A DNA stretch of 64,000 bases from Mesorhizobium sp. RMAD-H1 (lineage in GTDB: Bacteria > Pseudomonadota > Alphaproteobacteria > Rhizobiales > Rhizobiaceae): the NCBI RefSeq assembly GCF_014191375.1, contig NZ_JACHWN010000002.1:620001-684000 (forward strand), given 5' to 3'. The notes beneath the pieces were generated by a model. That model did no database searches. It was given only the letters and a program-made list of their open reading frames with translations, and had not been told where the DNA came from. The translations under genes were made by a program, and so were the position numbers. The first letter of the stretch is position 1. Each line of letters opens with the position of its first letter. Positions 46,971-56,090 of this stretch are shown here, piece after piece.

Positions 46971-48167
46971 TCAGGCGGCCGAGGCGCGCGAAGCCTGCCC
47001 TGTCAGCCGGCGCAGCATTTCCTCTGCCTGGCGAGAGCGTTCCGAGCGGCCGATGAAGCCGCCGCCGAAGACGCGCGCCGCATTGCTGTCGTCGGAATAG
47101 AGTACGCAGGCCTGTCCCGGCGCGATGCCGCTTTCGCCGTCATTGAGCTCGACCCAGGTCTCGCCATTGGCATGATGCAGCACCGCCGGACGCGGCGGCC
47201 GGGTGGAGCGGACCTTGGCATAGACCTCGAAACCGGTAGCCGGAATGTCCTCGAGTGCGCCGTCGCCCAGCCAGTTGACGTCGCGGAGGAAAACCTTGTG
47301 CGTTTCCAGCGCCTCGCGCGGACCGACGATGACCCGCGCCTGCGCGGCGTCGAGATGCACCACATAGAGCGGCTCGCCCGTCGCCACGCCAATGCCGCGG
47401 CGCTGGCCGATCGTATAATGCACGATGCCTTCGTGATGACCCAGCACCCGCCCGTCAATGTGCACGATATCGCCGGGATTGGCCGCTTCCGGCTTCAATT
47501 TGGCGATGATGTCGGAATATTTGCCCTGCGGCACGAAGCAGATGTCCTGGCTGTCCTGCTTCTTGGCCACCGTCAGGCCCATCTCCTCGGCGATCGCCCG
47601 GACCTCGCTCTTCGGCAGATGGCCGAGGGGGAACCGGAGATAATCGATCTGCTCCTGCGTGGTGGCGAAGAGGAAATAGCTCTGGTCGCGATCCGTATCG
47701 ACGGGGCGGTAGAGGGAGCGGTGCGCACCATTGGCACGGCTGCGGATATAATGCCCGGTGGCCAGTGCCGCCGCGCCCAGGTCCCGCGCCGTCTGCAACA
47801 AATCGGCGAACTTGACCGTCTGGTTGCAGGAAACGCATGGAATCGGCGTCTCGCCGCTGACATAGCTGTTGGCGAAGGGATCGATCACCGCCTCGCGGAA
47901 ACGCGCCTCATAGTCGAGCACGTAATGCGGGATGCCGAGGCTTTCCGAAACCCGGCGCGCATCCTCGATATCCTGGCCGGCGCAGCACGAGCCGGCGCGG
48001 TGGACGGCGGCGCCATGATCGTAAAGCTGCAGCGTCACGCCGACGACATCATAGCCCTCGCGCTTCAGGATTCCCGCCACCACGGATGAATCGACCCCGC
48101 CCGACATGGCGACGACGACGCGTGTGTCTTCCGGCTTGCCCGGCAGATCGAGGCTGTTGAGTGTCAT
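46971..48167 (-). CDS. mnmA: tRNA-specific 2-thiouridylase
   Basis: Introduces sulphur at U34 of Lys, Glu and Gln tRNAs. The 398-residue enzyme has the PP-loop SGGVDSS at residues 22-28, the first catalytic Cys in [12 protein letters not shown] (about 110-121) and the second in [10 protein letters not shown] (about 208-217). The C-terminal barrel part ends in an Ala-rich tail. The start [10 protein letters not shown] at 48167 is preferred over the longer opening at 48287. Confidence 0.95.
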   Translation of the reverse strand: MTLNSLDLPGKPEDTRVVVAMSGGVDSSVVAGILKREGYDVVGVTLQLYDHGAAVHRAGSCCAGQDIEDARRVSESLGIPHYVLDYEARFREAVIDPFANSYVSGETPIPCVSCNQTVKFADLLQTARDLGAAALATGHYIRSRANGAHRSLYRPVDTDRDQSYFLFATTQEQIDYLRFPLGHLPKSEVRAIAEEMGLTVAKKQDSQDICFVPQGKYSDIIAKLKPEAANPGDIVHIDGRVLGHHEGIVHYTIGQRRGIGVATGEPLYVVHLDAAQARVIVGPREALETHKVFLRDVNWLGDGALEDIPATGFEVYAKVRSTRPPRPAVLHHANGETWVELNDGESGIAPGQACVLYSDDSNAARVFGGGFIGRSERSRQAEEMLRRLTGQASRASAA

Positions 48168-48481
48168 GAGCGGATCCGGCTTAAAGGGCAGGTGCCCTGC
48201 TGTCTCTCGGGTTTTGCGGTCTGCGCGCCTCTCGGGCAGCGCATTTTTATATAGGGCAAACCGTAGGCCTTTGCCAAGATGTCGCATTCATTTGCGACAG
48301 CGGGCCCGATCGGGGGCCACCCCTCACGGTGCGGCGGCAACACGCGCAAATAAAATAAAAAAAGATTAAAATGGGAAGCACACTTCCTTACCAGAGCATT
48401 ACCACCTGCTTAGGCAAATTTTAAAGCTGTCGCACTATCGTGGCTTGCGATTAGGTCCTTGAGTGTTGTGTAGAGAGTACA
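48168..48481. other. Divergent gap mnmA / sciP
   Basis: No gene. The part nearest sciP is AT-rich, with A-runs at 48354-48375 and TTTTAAAGC around 48419. A cell-cycle promoter for sciP is expected here, but no clear TTAA-N7-TTAA CtrA site or GANTC site was found. Confidence 0.45.
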
Positions 48482-48757
48482 ATGACCGATCTGGTAAGAC
48501 CACGTGTCAAATATGTTATCGGCCCTGATGGCAGCCCGCTGACCATCGCCGATCTTCCGCCCGCCAATACGCGGCGCTGGGTCATTCGCCGCAAGGCAGA
48601 GGTTGTCGCCGCCGTACGCGGCGGCCTGCTCAGCCTTGAGGAGGCATGCCAGCGTTACACATTGACGGTGGAGGAATTCCTATCCTGGCAGTCCTCGATC
48701 GACGAGCATGGTCTCGCAGGTCTTCGGACGACCCGTATTCAGCAATATCGCCATTAG
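48482..48757 (+). CDS. sciP: SciP, CtrA inhibitor (DUF1153)
   Basis: A 91-residue helix-turn-helix protein. In Caulobacter SciP binds CtrA and blocks its transcription activity in G1 swarmer cells. The DUF1153 hallmarks KYVIGPDGSPLTIADLPP (residues 10-27), RRWVIRRKAEVV and LSLEEACQRYTLTVEEFLSWQ are all present, and the length is typical. It lies about 1.3 kb from ctrA, which supports the assignment. Its own promoter is in the preceding gap. Confidence 0.94.
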   Translation: MTDLVRPRVKYVIGPDGSPLTIADLPPANTRRWVIRRKAEVVAAVRGGLLSLEEACQRYTLTVEEFLSWQSSIDEHGLAGLRTTRIQQYRH

Positions 48758-48899
48758 ACCATGATGCCGCAAACAAGGCGCATGCTTTAAATATTGGACA
48801 TTTGCATTTCGATGATTACCGGATGGCTGGCCGTTGCGCTGGCCATTTCTGGTTTGGTGCTCCATAAAGCAGATCCGCAACAGCGAAATGGAGGCGCCG

Positions 48900-49196
48900 T
48901 TGAATGACGAAATGACAATCCGCAAGGAAGAAACCGGCACCGGCGGCCGCTATGTCGCAGAACTTGCCGGCCATGAAGCCGAGATGACGTTCTCCCGCGT
49001 CAATGCCGGGCTCATCATCGTCGACCATACCGCCGTGCCGGACGCGCTGCGCGGCAAGGGCGTGGGTCAGGCGCTGGCGCTCCACGCGGTGGAGGAGGCG
49101 CGCAAGGGCGGCTGGAAGATCCTGCCGCTTTGCCCGTTCATGCGCGCCCAGTCACTGCGCCATGCCGATTGGGGCGACGTCATCCAGCAGAAATAG
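48900..49196 (+). CDS. Small GNAT-like N-acetyltransferase
   Basis: A 98-residue minimal acetyltransferase of the YjdJ/GCN5-related type. The acetyl-CoA loop is ALRGKGVGQALALHAVEEARKGGWKILPLCPF (key RGKGVGQAL, about residues 49-57), and the end RHADWGDVIQ is typical. A TTG at 48900, five bases after an ATGGAGG ribosome site, is the likeliest start; ATGs at 48888 and 48912 are alternatives. The acceptor is unknown. It lies between sciP and the fliJ-like gene. Confidence 0.8.
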   Translation: MNDEMTIRKEETGTGGRYVAELAGHEAEMTFSRVNAGLIIVDHTAVPDALRGKGVGQALALHAVEEARKGGWKILPLCPFMRAQSLRHADWGDVIQQK

Positions 49197-49250
49197 GCTC
49201 GCCTTCCCCTGGGACCGGCAAGCCTGTTGAACCAGTGCTGCGAAGCAGAT

Positions 49251-49637
49251 TTAACCGATCATCGCGCGCCGGTCGGTGACCGGGCGTTCGTCCGCGTCGC
49301 GGACCTTCCCGTCGCGCTCCTCCAGCGCCTCCGCCTTGGCGAGTTCCGCTTCCGCCTCGGCGAGAGCCGCCTCGGCGGCCTCCTTCTGCGCCATCAGATC
49401 GCGGATCGACACGAAGAGATTGTCGCGGCGCTGCCGTGCGGCCTTGGCGAACGTCGGGTAGGCGAAATGCGACATGTCGGTGATTCCGGCCTTCTTCTCC
49501 TCCGACTGTATCTGCGCATCGAGTTCGGCGGCCATGCGTTCGAATTCGCCCATCATCAGGTCGATTTGGCCAAGCTGCCGGCGTTTTTCCTTCACCTGGA
49601 ACTGCTTAAGCCTAACGAGGCTCTCACGCGGTTTCAT
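49251..49637 (-). CDS. fliJ: FliJ-family coiled-coil protein
   Basis: A 128-residue, highly charged, helical protein with the start MKPRESLVRLKQFQVKEKRR and a long coiled coil to about residue 115. Proteins with this wording sit next to ctrA throughout Rhizobiales and are annotated as the flagellar export chaperone FliJ. FliJ binds the FliI ATPase in the type III flagellar export apparatus. No other flagellar gene is in the window, so the flagellar role is by family only. The ATG 49637 is chosen over 49658. Confidence 0.72.
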   Translation of the reverse strand: MKPRESLVRLKQFQVKEKRRQLGQIDLMMGEFERMAAELDAQIQSEEKKAGITDMSHFAYPTFAKAARQRRDNLFVSIRDLMAQKEAAEAALAEAEAELAKAEALEERDGKVRDADERPVTDRRAMIG

Positions 49638-50105
49638 ACGCAATACTCCCTTGAACACCAGGAACCTTGGTTCAAAATGGGAACGTCAGCGTTCACATTT
49701 CGAACCAGCCCGTCTGCCCCGCATCGGAATCACCTTCCAAAACGAAACACAAAATTAAAGATTCCCCGGTTTGGTAACCTTTTCTTTACGAGCAGCATTA
49801 ATCATACGCGTTAGGACTTAAGGCTCGGTAAATCCGATGTTGCTTTTCCGCAACACAGAAACATCGAGTCGGATGAGTCACTTAGGCGGGACTCTTAATG
49901 TGGAAAATCAAACTTTCTGCATGGGATTTCATGAGGTGAATCAGGGAAATACGGCAAATTTTTAATCAGGGTCCAATTCCGCTTGCCAAGCGGAATCAGA
50001 TTTTGTTAACCATTTGCTGGCAACCTTCATACAAAGGCAACGACTGTTCCGTGTGCTGCTTTGAGGGACCAGACCTGTTCGGCGGCGGAAAGGGGATTTG
50101 AAAAG
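49638..50105 (+). promoter_or_regulatory. ctrA upstream region with a GANTC cluster
   Basis: Seven GANTC sites (49727, 49760, 49866, 49875, 49890, 49938, 49993) lie in about 270 bp, three of them within 29 bp. A CtrA half-site TTAACC stands at 50006. In Caulobacter and Sinorhizobium ctrA transcription depends on CcrM methylation at GANTC and on CtrA feedback, so this is the probable cell-cycle promoter. Transcript starts cannot be assigned. Confidence 0.7.
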
Positions 50106-50807
50106 ATGCGCGTTCTTTTGATTGAAGACGACAGTGCTACAGCGCAGAGCATCGAGTTGATGCTCAAGTCGGAAAGCTTCAACGTCTATACGACGGACCT
50201 CGGTGAAGAGGGCGTCGATCTCGGCAAGCTTTATGATTACGACATCATCCTGCTCGACCTGAACTTGCCCGACATGTCGGGTTACGAGGTGCTGCGCACC
50301 TTGCGCCTGTCCAAGGTCAAGACGCCGATCCTCATCCTCTCCGGCATGGCCGGCATCGAGGACAAGGTTCGCGGCCTCGGCTTCGGCGCGGATGATTACA
50401 TGACCAAGCCCTTCCACAAGGATGAGCTGGTCGCCCGCATCCATGCCATCGTCCGCCGTTCCAAGGGCCATGCCCAGTCGGTCATCACCACGGGCGATCT
50501 GGTCGTCAATCTCGACGCCAAGACCGTCGAAGTCGCCGGCCAGCGCGTGCATCTGACCGGCAAGGAATACCAGATGCTGGAGCTGCTTTCGCTGCGCAAG
50601 GGCACGACGCTCACCAAGGAAATGTTCCTGAACCACCTCTATGGCGGCATGGACGAGCCCGAGCTCAAGATCATCGACGTCTTCATCTGCAAGCTGCGCA
50701 AGAAGCTCGATGCCGTCTCCGGCAACCAGAGCTATATCGAGACCGTCTGGGGCCGCGGCTATGTGCTGCGCGAACCCGAAGCGAGCGATCTGCGCGAGAT
50801 CGCCTGA
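50106..50807 (+). CDS. ctrA: CtrA, master cell-cycle response regulator
   Basis: A 233-residue OmpR-type regulator. The receiver domain has phospho-acceptor D51 in ILLDLNLPD and the conserved Lys in [10 protein letters not shown]; the winged-helix DNA-binding domain starts near residue 130 and ends [16 protein letters not shown]. The wording is that of alphaproteobacterial CtrA, which controls division, flagellum and DNA replication. Nearby are its inhibitor SciP and phosphotransferase ChpT. The ATG 50106 has AAAGGGG upstream. A strong bidirectional terminator follows. Confidence 0.97.
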   Translation: MRVLLIEDDSATAQSIELMLKSESFNVYTTDLGEEGVDLGKLYDYDIILLDLNLPDMSGYEVLRTLRLSKVKTPILILSGMAGIEDKVRGLGFGADDYMTKPFHKDELVARIHAIVRRSKGHAQSVITTGDLVVNLDAKTVEVAGQRVHLTGKEYQMLELLSLRKGTTLTKEMFLNHLYGGMDEPELKIIDVFICKLRKKLDAVSGNQSYIETVWGRGYVLREPEASDLREIA

Positions 50808-50830
50808 TCGACCGCCAGCTTCATTCATGA

Positions 50831-50860
50831 AAGCCCCGCCCGTTGCGGGGCTTTTCGTTT
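50831..50860. terminator. Bidirectional terminator after ctrA
   Basis: AAGCCCCGC (50831-50839) and GCGGGGCTT (50845-50853) pair around a 5-base loop with a TTTTCGTTTT tail on the plus strand and an A-run before it, between two converging genes. Confidence 0.85.
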
Positions 50861-51229
50861 TCAGGCGGCCTTGAGGAAATCGGCGAACTGCGCGGTCAGA
50901 TAAGGCCGATCGAAAGGCTTCAGCATGTAACCGGTGGCGCCGGCGCGCTTGGCCCGCATGATCTTCGTCAGGTCCACCTCATTAAGGCAGAGCACGATCC
51001 TAGCATTCCTGCCGCCCGGAAGGTCCCTGATCGCGGCGATGATCTCGAGCGTCGGCAGATCAGGCAGACCGCTGTCGAGGAGGATGACGTCGGGCATCTC
51101 CCCCATGCATGCCTCGATCGCCTGCGAGCCGCTCGCCGCATCGGCGATCGCCATCGCGCTGTCGGACAGGATGCGCCTGGCGACCTTTCTGATAACGGAT
51201 GAATCGTCGACGATAAGACAGCGCGTCAT
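50861..51229 (-). CDS. Single-domain response regulator
   Basis: A 122-residue lone receiver domain: acidic pair DD (residues 8-9), acceptor D52 in ILLDSGLPD, and Lys in GYMLKPFDRP. It has no output domain, so it must signal by protein contact or act as a phosphate sink. Its position between ctrA and chpT suggests a place in the CckA-ChpT-CtrA/CpdR relay. It is not an evident DivK or CpdR by wording, and I give no symbol. The start MTRCLIVDD at 51229 is preferred over 51247. Confidence 0.86.
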   Translation of the reverse strand: MTRCLIVDDSSVIRKVARRILSDSAMAIADAASGSQAIEACMGEMPDVILLDSGLPDLPTLEIIAAIRDLPGGRNARIVLCLNEVDLTKIMRAKRAGATGYMLKPFDRPYLTAQFADFLKAA

Positions 51230-51346
51230 GCAATACTTCCCTCGCACCCCTGGGACCGGGGCTTGAGGAGAAGCCTATCGGCGAGCCGTGAAAAAACGGC
51301 CAAGCGATATGGTAAAATTCTCGCTATCTGCGCCGCGGTCGCGTTC

Positions 51347-51976
51347 TCACGCCGCGGAGAAGACGATCTCCTCCGCCGTGGCGTGAATGGAGATGGTCAT
51401 GCCCGCCTCCTGCGCCAGGAGCAGCGTGTAGTAAGGCTGCACCGAATGCGCGTCGATCGGCTCTTCTGGCGTCTTGCCGCTGTGCAGCTCCAGGAATTTC
51501 GGCGGCACGCGCAGCATCGGGCCCTTGGCGGTGATGACGAAGCGCGGCTCGGCTTCCGCATTCTCGATGGCCGCGACAAGCGAGCCGCCGCGCGGGATGG
51601 CCGCATTGCCGATGAGGATGAGATTGAGCAGGAGCTTGACCTTGTTCTTCGGCAAAAGGACGCGATTGCCGTTCCAGGAGAACTCGGCCTTCTCGCCCTT
51701 CATATATTCGTTCGCCACGTTCTGCGCGTCGCCCGTGTCGATCTGCACCCCGGCCGAGCCGGCGGCGCCGAAGGCGATGCGCGCGAACTGCAGCCTGGCG
51801 GAGGCATTGCGCGCGCTCGCCTTGATGAGGTTCATCGCGTCTTCGTCCGCGCCGCCCTCCTCCAGGAGTTCGAGGCCGTTATTGATGGCGCCGACCGGCG
51901 AGATGATGTCGTGGCAGATGCGGCTGCACAGAAGGGCGCCGAGATCGGCTGCGGAAAGGACGACAGGCAAGGGCAT
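51347..51976 (-). CDS. chpT: ChpT histidine phosphotransferase
   Basis: A 209-residue dimeric phosphotransferase which passes phosphate from CckA to CtrA and CpdR. The phosphorylated helix LLCSRICHDIISPVGAINNGL contains H22 (residues 15-35 region, key CHDIISPVGA). The second domain is a degenerate kinase-like ATPase lacking ATP motifs, as in the Caulobacter structure. The ATG at 51976 has GGAG eight bases upstream; ATGs further upstream are possible. It is in the same direction as the single-domain response regulator. Confidence 0.92.
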   Translation of the reverse strand: MPLPVVLSAADLGALLCSRICHDIISPVGAINNGLELLEEGGADEDAMNLIKASARNASARLQFARIAFGAAGSAGVQIDTGDAQNVANEYMKGEKAEFSWNGNRVLLPKNKVKLLLNLILIGNAAIPRGGSLVAAIENAEAEPRFVITAKGPMLRVPPKFLELHSGKTPEEPIDAHSVQPYYTLLLAQEAGMTISIHATAEEIVFSAA

Positions 51977-52316
51977 GGACATATCTCCGGACAGCATGGT
52001 TGCCTCGACAGGCAACCGGAGGGGTCATGGACTTCAGGCTTCCCGGGCCGAATCGCCCGGTTTTATCGCTTCTCTGGATACACAGGGCTTTTGCCGACGG
52101 CAAGGAAAGCCGGTGCGCAAACGGCGCGACCAGGCCGCGCGGGCAGCGCCCTGGCGGGCCCCGTCATCGAATTGCCAAGATCAAAACATAAGGATTTGGC
52201 AAACAATTAGCTCTTTAATAACGATGATTCGGCGAAGCGGACGCAAGATCCGTATGCCTGTCCTCTTCAGGGTTCCAGCGTCAGACAGAGAAGCGAGCAG
52301 CCAGAAGGAAAAATAA

Positions 52317-52901
52317 ATGGCCTCTCTATCCCTGTCCCCATCCCGCTTGCGGCTTGCAGCGGGTTTCATCGCGTTGCTTATGACAGCACTCACGCTCGTC
52401 TCTCCGGCCCGCGCCAACGAAGCCTATACGATGGAGGAGATCGTCGAATCCGGCCATCGCTTCTTCGGCTCCACCTCCGGTGGCATCGCCACGGCGATCG
52501 AGAAGATCTTCCAGAGCTACGGTCTGCCCAATGGCTACATACTGGGCGAAGAAGGTTCCGGCGCGTTCATCGGCGGCCTGACCTATGGCGAGGGCACGCT
52601 CTATACCAAGAATGCCGGCGACCATAAGACCTTCTGGCAGGGCCCGTCGCTTGGCTGGGATTTCGGCGGCCAGGGCTCGCGCGTGATGATGCTCGTCTAT
52701 AATCTCGACGATATCCAGAGCATGTACGGGCGCTATGCCGGCGTCGCGGGCTCGGCCTATCTCATCGCCGGCGTCGGCTTCAATGTGCTCAAGCGTCAGA
52801 ACATCATGCTCGTTCCGGTGCGCACGGGCGTCGGCGCCCGCCTCGGCGTCAATATAGGCTATCTCAAGCTGACGGGCTCGCCGACCTGGAATCCGTTCTG
52901 A
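52317..52901 (+). CDS. eipA: DUF1134 envelope protein, EipA-like
   Basis: A 194-residue periplasmic protein. The N-terminal signal peptide (LAAGFIALLMTALTLVSPARA, cleaved before NEAYT) is followed by the DUF1134 domain: EIVESGHRFFGSTSGGIATAIEK, YILGEEGSGAFIGGLTYGEG and GWDFGGQGSRVMMLVYNL. In Brucella the DUF1134 protein EipA is needed for envelope integrity and is controlled by CtrA, so its place in a CtrA neighbourhood is notable. It is the only gene in its unit and ends just before a stem-loop. Confidence 0.9.
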   Translation: MASLSLSPSRLRLAAGFIALLMTALTLVSPARANEAYTMEEIVESGHRFFGSTSGGIATAIEKIFQSYGLPNGYILGEEGSGAFIGGLTYGEGTLYTKNAGDHKTFWQGPSLGWDFGGQGSRVMMLVYNLDDIQSMYGRYAGVAGSAYLIAGVGFNVLKRQNIMLVPVRTGVGARLGVNIGYLKLTGSPTWNPF

Positions 52902-52958
52902 TCCCGACGGCAACCATGCTGGATTAAGCGCCCCGCTTATGCCATTCTGCTGCCGGTT

Positions 52959-52979
52959 CCCCAATCGTGCCGATTGGGG
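52959..52979 (+). terminator. Stem-loop after eipA
   Basis: CCCCAATCG (52959-52967) and CGATTGGGG (52971-52979) pair perfectly around a 3-base loop, 57 bases after the eipA stop. It lacks a T-run, so it may be a weak terminator. It also argues against a GTG at 52967 as the start of the next gene. Confidence 0.6.
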
Positions 52980-53071
52980 ATAAACCGCAGCTTTCAACGC
53001 TCCCACGCGCCTTTATGCATCCGCTCGATGCAAGGCGCTTGGGCGCGCGTAACAGGTCCTGGGTCCCGGAA

Positions 53072-54022
53072 GTGATCGAGTCAGCCCTTTTCTTCATTCT
53101 CGGCTTTCTCAGCGCTGCCTTCCTTGCCGCGCTGGTCGCGCCGTCCATCTGGCGGCGCGCCACCGTGCTGACGCGGCGGCGCATCGAGACCGAAGTGCCG
53201 CTGACGCTCAACGAGATCCAGGCCGACAAGGACAGCCTGCGCGCCGAGCATGCGATGGCGGTGCGCAAGCTCGAGATGCGCCTGAAGGCGCTCAACGAGA
53301 AATATGCCGAAAGGAAGATCGAGCTCGGCACCAGCCATGAGAAGCTCAAGCGGCTCTCCACGCTGGAAATCGAACTGGAAGAATTACGCAGGCAGCAGGA
53401 GGAACGCGAGCGCGAGCTTGCCTCGACCTCCAATGCCCTCGCCGCTGCCGAGCAGAGCCTCGGGCAGCACAAGGGCGAGCTGGAAATGCTGCAGCTTCGC
53501 CAGAGCGAGCTTTCGAGCCTTGCGGATACGCTGCGCATCGAGATTGCGGTGCGTGAAACCGAATTGGGCCGGTTGACGGGAGAGCTGGACGACATGCGGC
53601 ATGAACGCAGGAAAACCGATGCCACCCAGCGCGAATTGTCGACGGAGGTCAAATCCGCCCAGGCGGCGCTTGCCAGCGAGCGCAAGCGGAACGCCGTCTT
53701 GGAAAAGAAGCTGGAGCGCCTGCTCGCCAATCTCACCGATGCGCGCGAGAAGCTCGAGCGGCGCGAAAACGAGCTGGCGCGGCTGCGCAAGGGCGGGAGC
53801 GCTCAAAAGACCGGCTCTAAGGCGAGCCAGGCCGCGACCGACGCCGCCCTGCGCGATGAGATGCAGGAACTCGCCGCCGAGGTCGTCGCCGTGACGGCGG
53901 AACGCGAAGGCCCGCAATCGCCTATCCACAAGGCGCTGGAACAGGCACAGCCGAAGAGCGGAAGCGACAAGGCGCCGGAAAGCCTTGCCGACCGCATCCG
54001 CAGCCTGAAAAAGCCGGAATAA
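53072..54022 (+). CDS. Membrane-anchored coiled-coil protein
   Basis: A 316-residue protein I cannot name. One N-terminal membrane helix (SALFFILGFLSAAFLAALVAP, residues about 4-24) is followed by basic WRRATVLTRRR, then a coiled coil of about 230 residues rich in Glu, Lys, Arg and Leu, and a short tail. The topology suggests a cytoplasmic rod attached to the inner membrane. The GTG at 53072 fits a compact N-terminus before the helix; an ATG at 53015 is an alternative. Proteins of this plan occur near eipA in Rhizobiales, without known function. Confidence 0.72.
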   Translation: MIESALFFILGFLSAAFLAALVAPSIWRRATVLTRRRIETEVPLTLNEIQADKDSLRAEHAMAVRKLEMRLKALNEKYAERKIELGTSHEKLKRLSTLEIELEELRRQQEERERELASTSNALAAAEQSLGQHKGELEMLQLRQSELSSLADTLRIEIAVRETELGRLTGELDDMRHERRKTDATQRELSTEVKSAQAALASERKRNAVLEKKLERLLANLTDAREKLERRENELARLRKGGSAQKTGSKASQAATDAALRDEMQELAAEVVAVTAEREGPQSPIHKALEQAQPKSGSDKAPESLADRIRSLKKPE

Positions 54023-54705
54023 ACCTAAGCGGCCGGTTTTTACCGACCGCGCCAGCCGATCCCGTCGCCGACGACAACAAGATGTCTCCGCTCCCTTTGC
54101 CGTGGATTCTCGTATCTTGGGTTTGAGATATGGAGGATGGAGTTCGACGATCCGGAATGGATCATCGGGCTTGACCCGATGATCCATTCTGGAACGGCAC
54201 AGACCACCACCGTCTCAAAAAAATTATCCCACACCTCCCGCCCTGCCTTTATCCTTGCCGCGGGAACGCGGCTCGCGACGGCGTGTTGCGGGGAAGGACC
54301 GGCGCTTCCGGTTCATCGCTGCCGAGCGGTGGGGCTGGGGAGGCTCCGCCCAAGCGCTCCTCGCCGGCACTAAGACCGGTGGCGCCGGAAACAGGCGCCG
54401 AAGCGGGGAGAGCGGCGGATATCCGGTGCGGGGGGTGAGACCTTGCGCAGCGATGCCGCCGGCTTTTTCCGTGATTGGACGGGGCGGAGACGGAAATCGC
54501 CGGACGGGCGGTCCTGTGACCGCAGTCAAACAAACCAAAGATCGAGCGTTCGCATGACCGCCCGTCTTCCCATCTCCCGGTTCGGGGTGTTCTTTCTCAA
54601 ATGGCCAGACGGAGACATCCGGGCGTGGTAACGATGCCCCGCTGCCAGCGACGAGCGGTCGAATTCAGACAGCGAGGAGCTCACGGGCAGCGGGGAAAAA
54701 CCGCT
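54023..54705. other. Unexplained 683-bp gap
   Basis: No gene, RNA or operon signal was recognised. An 18-bp hairpin (54152-54192) of the rhizobial repeat type is present. The part 54280-54520 is GC-rich with many short self-complementary segments (CCGGCG, GGCGCC) which could be a structured RNA, but it matched none of the RNase P, tmRNA or riboswitch consensus features I could check by eye. Confidence 0.5.
54152..54192. repeat. 18-bp palindromic repeat
   Basis: Arms 54152-54169 and 54175-54192 pair over 17 of 18 positions around CTTGA. Wording CCGGAATGGAT...CGGG is shared with the arms of the 46722-46857 element, so this is a single-hairpin member of that family. Confidence 0.7.
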
Positions 54706-55830
54706 CTACCCCTTCTTCCCGTGGAACGCCCGGATGGCGTCGATGATGCGGTCCTGATCGTCTTTTGCCAGATAGGGATGCATCGGCAGGCTGAGGATGC
54801 GCTCGGGCAGCGCCTCCGACACCGGCAGGCCGCCGGGGGCTTGGCCATAGTGCTTGTAGGCCGTCTGCTGGTGCAGCGGCTTCACATAATAGATGACCGA
54901 GGGAATGCCGGCCGCCGTGAGATGCGCCTTGAGACCGTCGCGGTTTTCGCTCTCGATCGAATATTGCGCCCAGGCCGAGCGGTAGCCCGAAGGCGTGTGC
55001 GGGACCTTCACCACGTCCTTCAGGCCTTCGGCATAGCGCTTCGCCACCACCTGCCGGGCTTCCATCTCGTCCTCGAGAATGGCGAGCTTCTCGATCAGGA
55101 TCGCCGCCTGGATCGTATCGAGGCGCGAATTGAGGCCGATGCGCACATTGTCATACTGCGTCTCGCCCTTGCCGTGGAACAGCACCGAGCGCAGCGTCTC
55201 CGCCAGTTCGCCATCATTGGTGAACATGGCGCCGCCGTCGCCATAGCAGCCGAGCGGCTTGGCGGGGTAGAAGCTCGTCGCCGCGACGTCGCCGAACGCA
55301 CCGCACATCACATTGTCGCGCTTGCCGCCGATGGATTGCGCCGCGTCCTCGATGACGAAAAGCCTTTCACGCTCGGCGAGTGCGGCGATCTTGTTATATT
55401 CGGCGGCAAGGCCGAAGAGATCGACCGGTATGATCGCCTTGGGCTCGAGGCGTCCTTCCCTGCGCACCTCGGCGATCGCCGCCTCGAGCTGCGGCACATT
55501 CAAATTGTAGCTATCAGGATCGACATCGACGAAAACGGGCTCCGCCCCGGCGAGCGCCACCACCTCGGCCGTGGCCGCGAAGGTGAAGCTCGGGCAGAAG
55601 ACGGCGTCGCCCGGCCCGATGCCGCGCGCCATCAGCGGCATCAGCAGCGCATCCGTGCCGTTGGCACAGGCGATCACATGCTCGACGCCGATATAGTCCG
55701 CCAGCTTCTTCTCGAATTCCGCGACTTCCGGCCCGAGAATATAGCGCCCGTCAGCCACCACCTTGGCGATGGCCGCGTTCAGCCGGTCTCCGATGCGCTC
55801 GCGTTGCGCCGCCAGATCGATGAATTGCAT
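54706..55830 (-). CDS. DegT/DnrJ/EryC1 aminotransferase, WbpE-like
   Basis: A 374-residue PLP-dependent sugar aminotransferase. The PLP lysine is K191 in FYPAKPLGCYGDGG; other family blocks are CANGTDALLM (about residues 56-65), EDAAQS (about 161-166) and RLDTIQAAIL. The wording throughout resembles Pseudomonas WbpE, which makes UDP-2-acetamido-3-amino-glucuronate from the 3-oxo form for O-antigen. An upstream Gfo/Idh/MocA oxidoreductase could make that 3-oxo substrate. The start MQFIDLAAQ at 55830 is chosen over 55893. Confidence 0.88.
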   Translation of the reverse strand: MQFIDLAAQRERIGDRLNAAIAKVVADGRYILGPEVAEFEKKLADYIGVEHVIACANGTDALLMPLMARGIGPGDAVFCPSFTFAATAEVVALAGAEPVFVDVDPDSYNLNVPQLEAAIAEVRREGRLEPKAIIPVDLFGLAAEYNKIAALAERERLFVIEDAAQSIGGKRDNVMCGAFGDVAATSFYPAKPLGCYGDGGAMFTNDGELAETLRSVLFHGKGETQYDNVRIGLNSRLDTIQAAILIEKLAILEDEMEARQVVAKRYAEGLKDVVKVPHTPSGYRSAWAQYSIESENRDGLKAHLTAAGIPSVIYYVKPLHQQTAYKHYGQAPGGLPVSEALPERILSLPMHPYLAKDDQDRIIDAIRAFHGKKG

Positions 55831-56090
55831 GTCTGCTCCAATGACGACTAAGGCATGATCCCGAAAAGTGGCAGGCTTTTCGGATGAGACCATGCGGCTA
55901 AGATAGATCCGCTGCCGAAACCTCGCGCGAATCCGGTGGGTTTGTGTAACGCCTCATCCCGACGGCTTCCATCGCGCCGCCGTTCAAAGTTTGATCGGGT
56001 ATGTAACAACGCTTGAGGCCGTTGTCACCGCATGCCGATCACATCCCTGTGTCGGGATTTTGGCTTGTGGCGTGATTTCTTGCGGTTTGC

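Noticed and set aside
54224-54557. Overlapping frames of about 100 codons on both strands
   Set aside because: Arg/Pro/Gly-rich, no ribosome site and no family resemblance; consistent with random open frames in GC-rich DNA.
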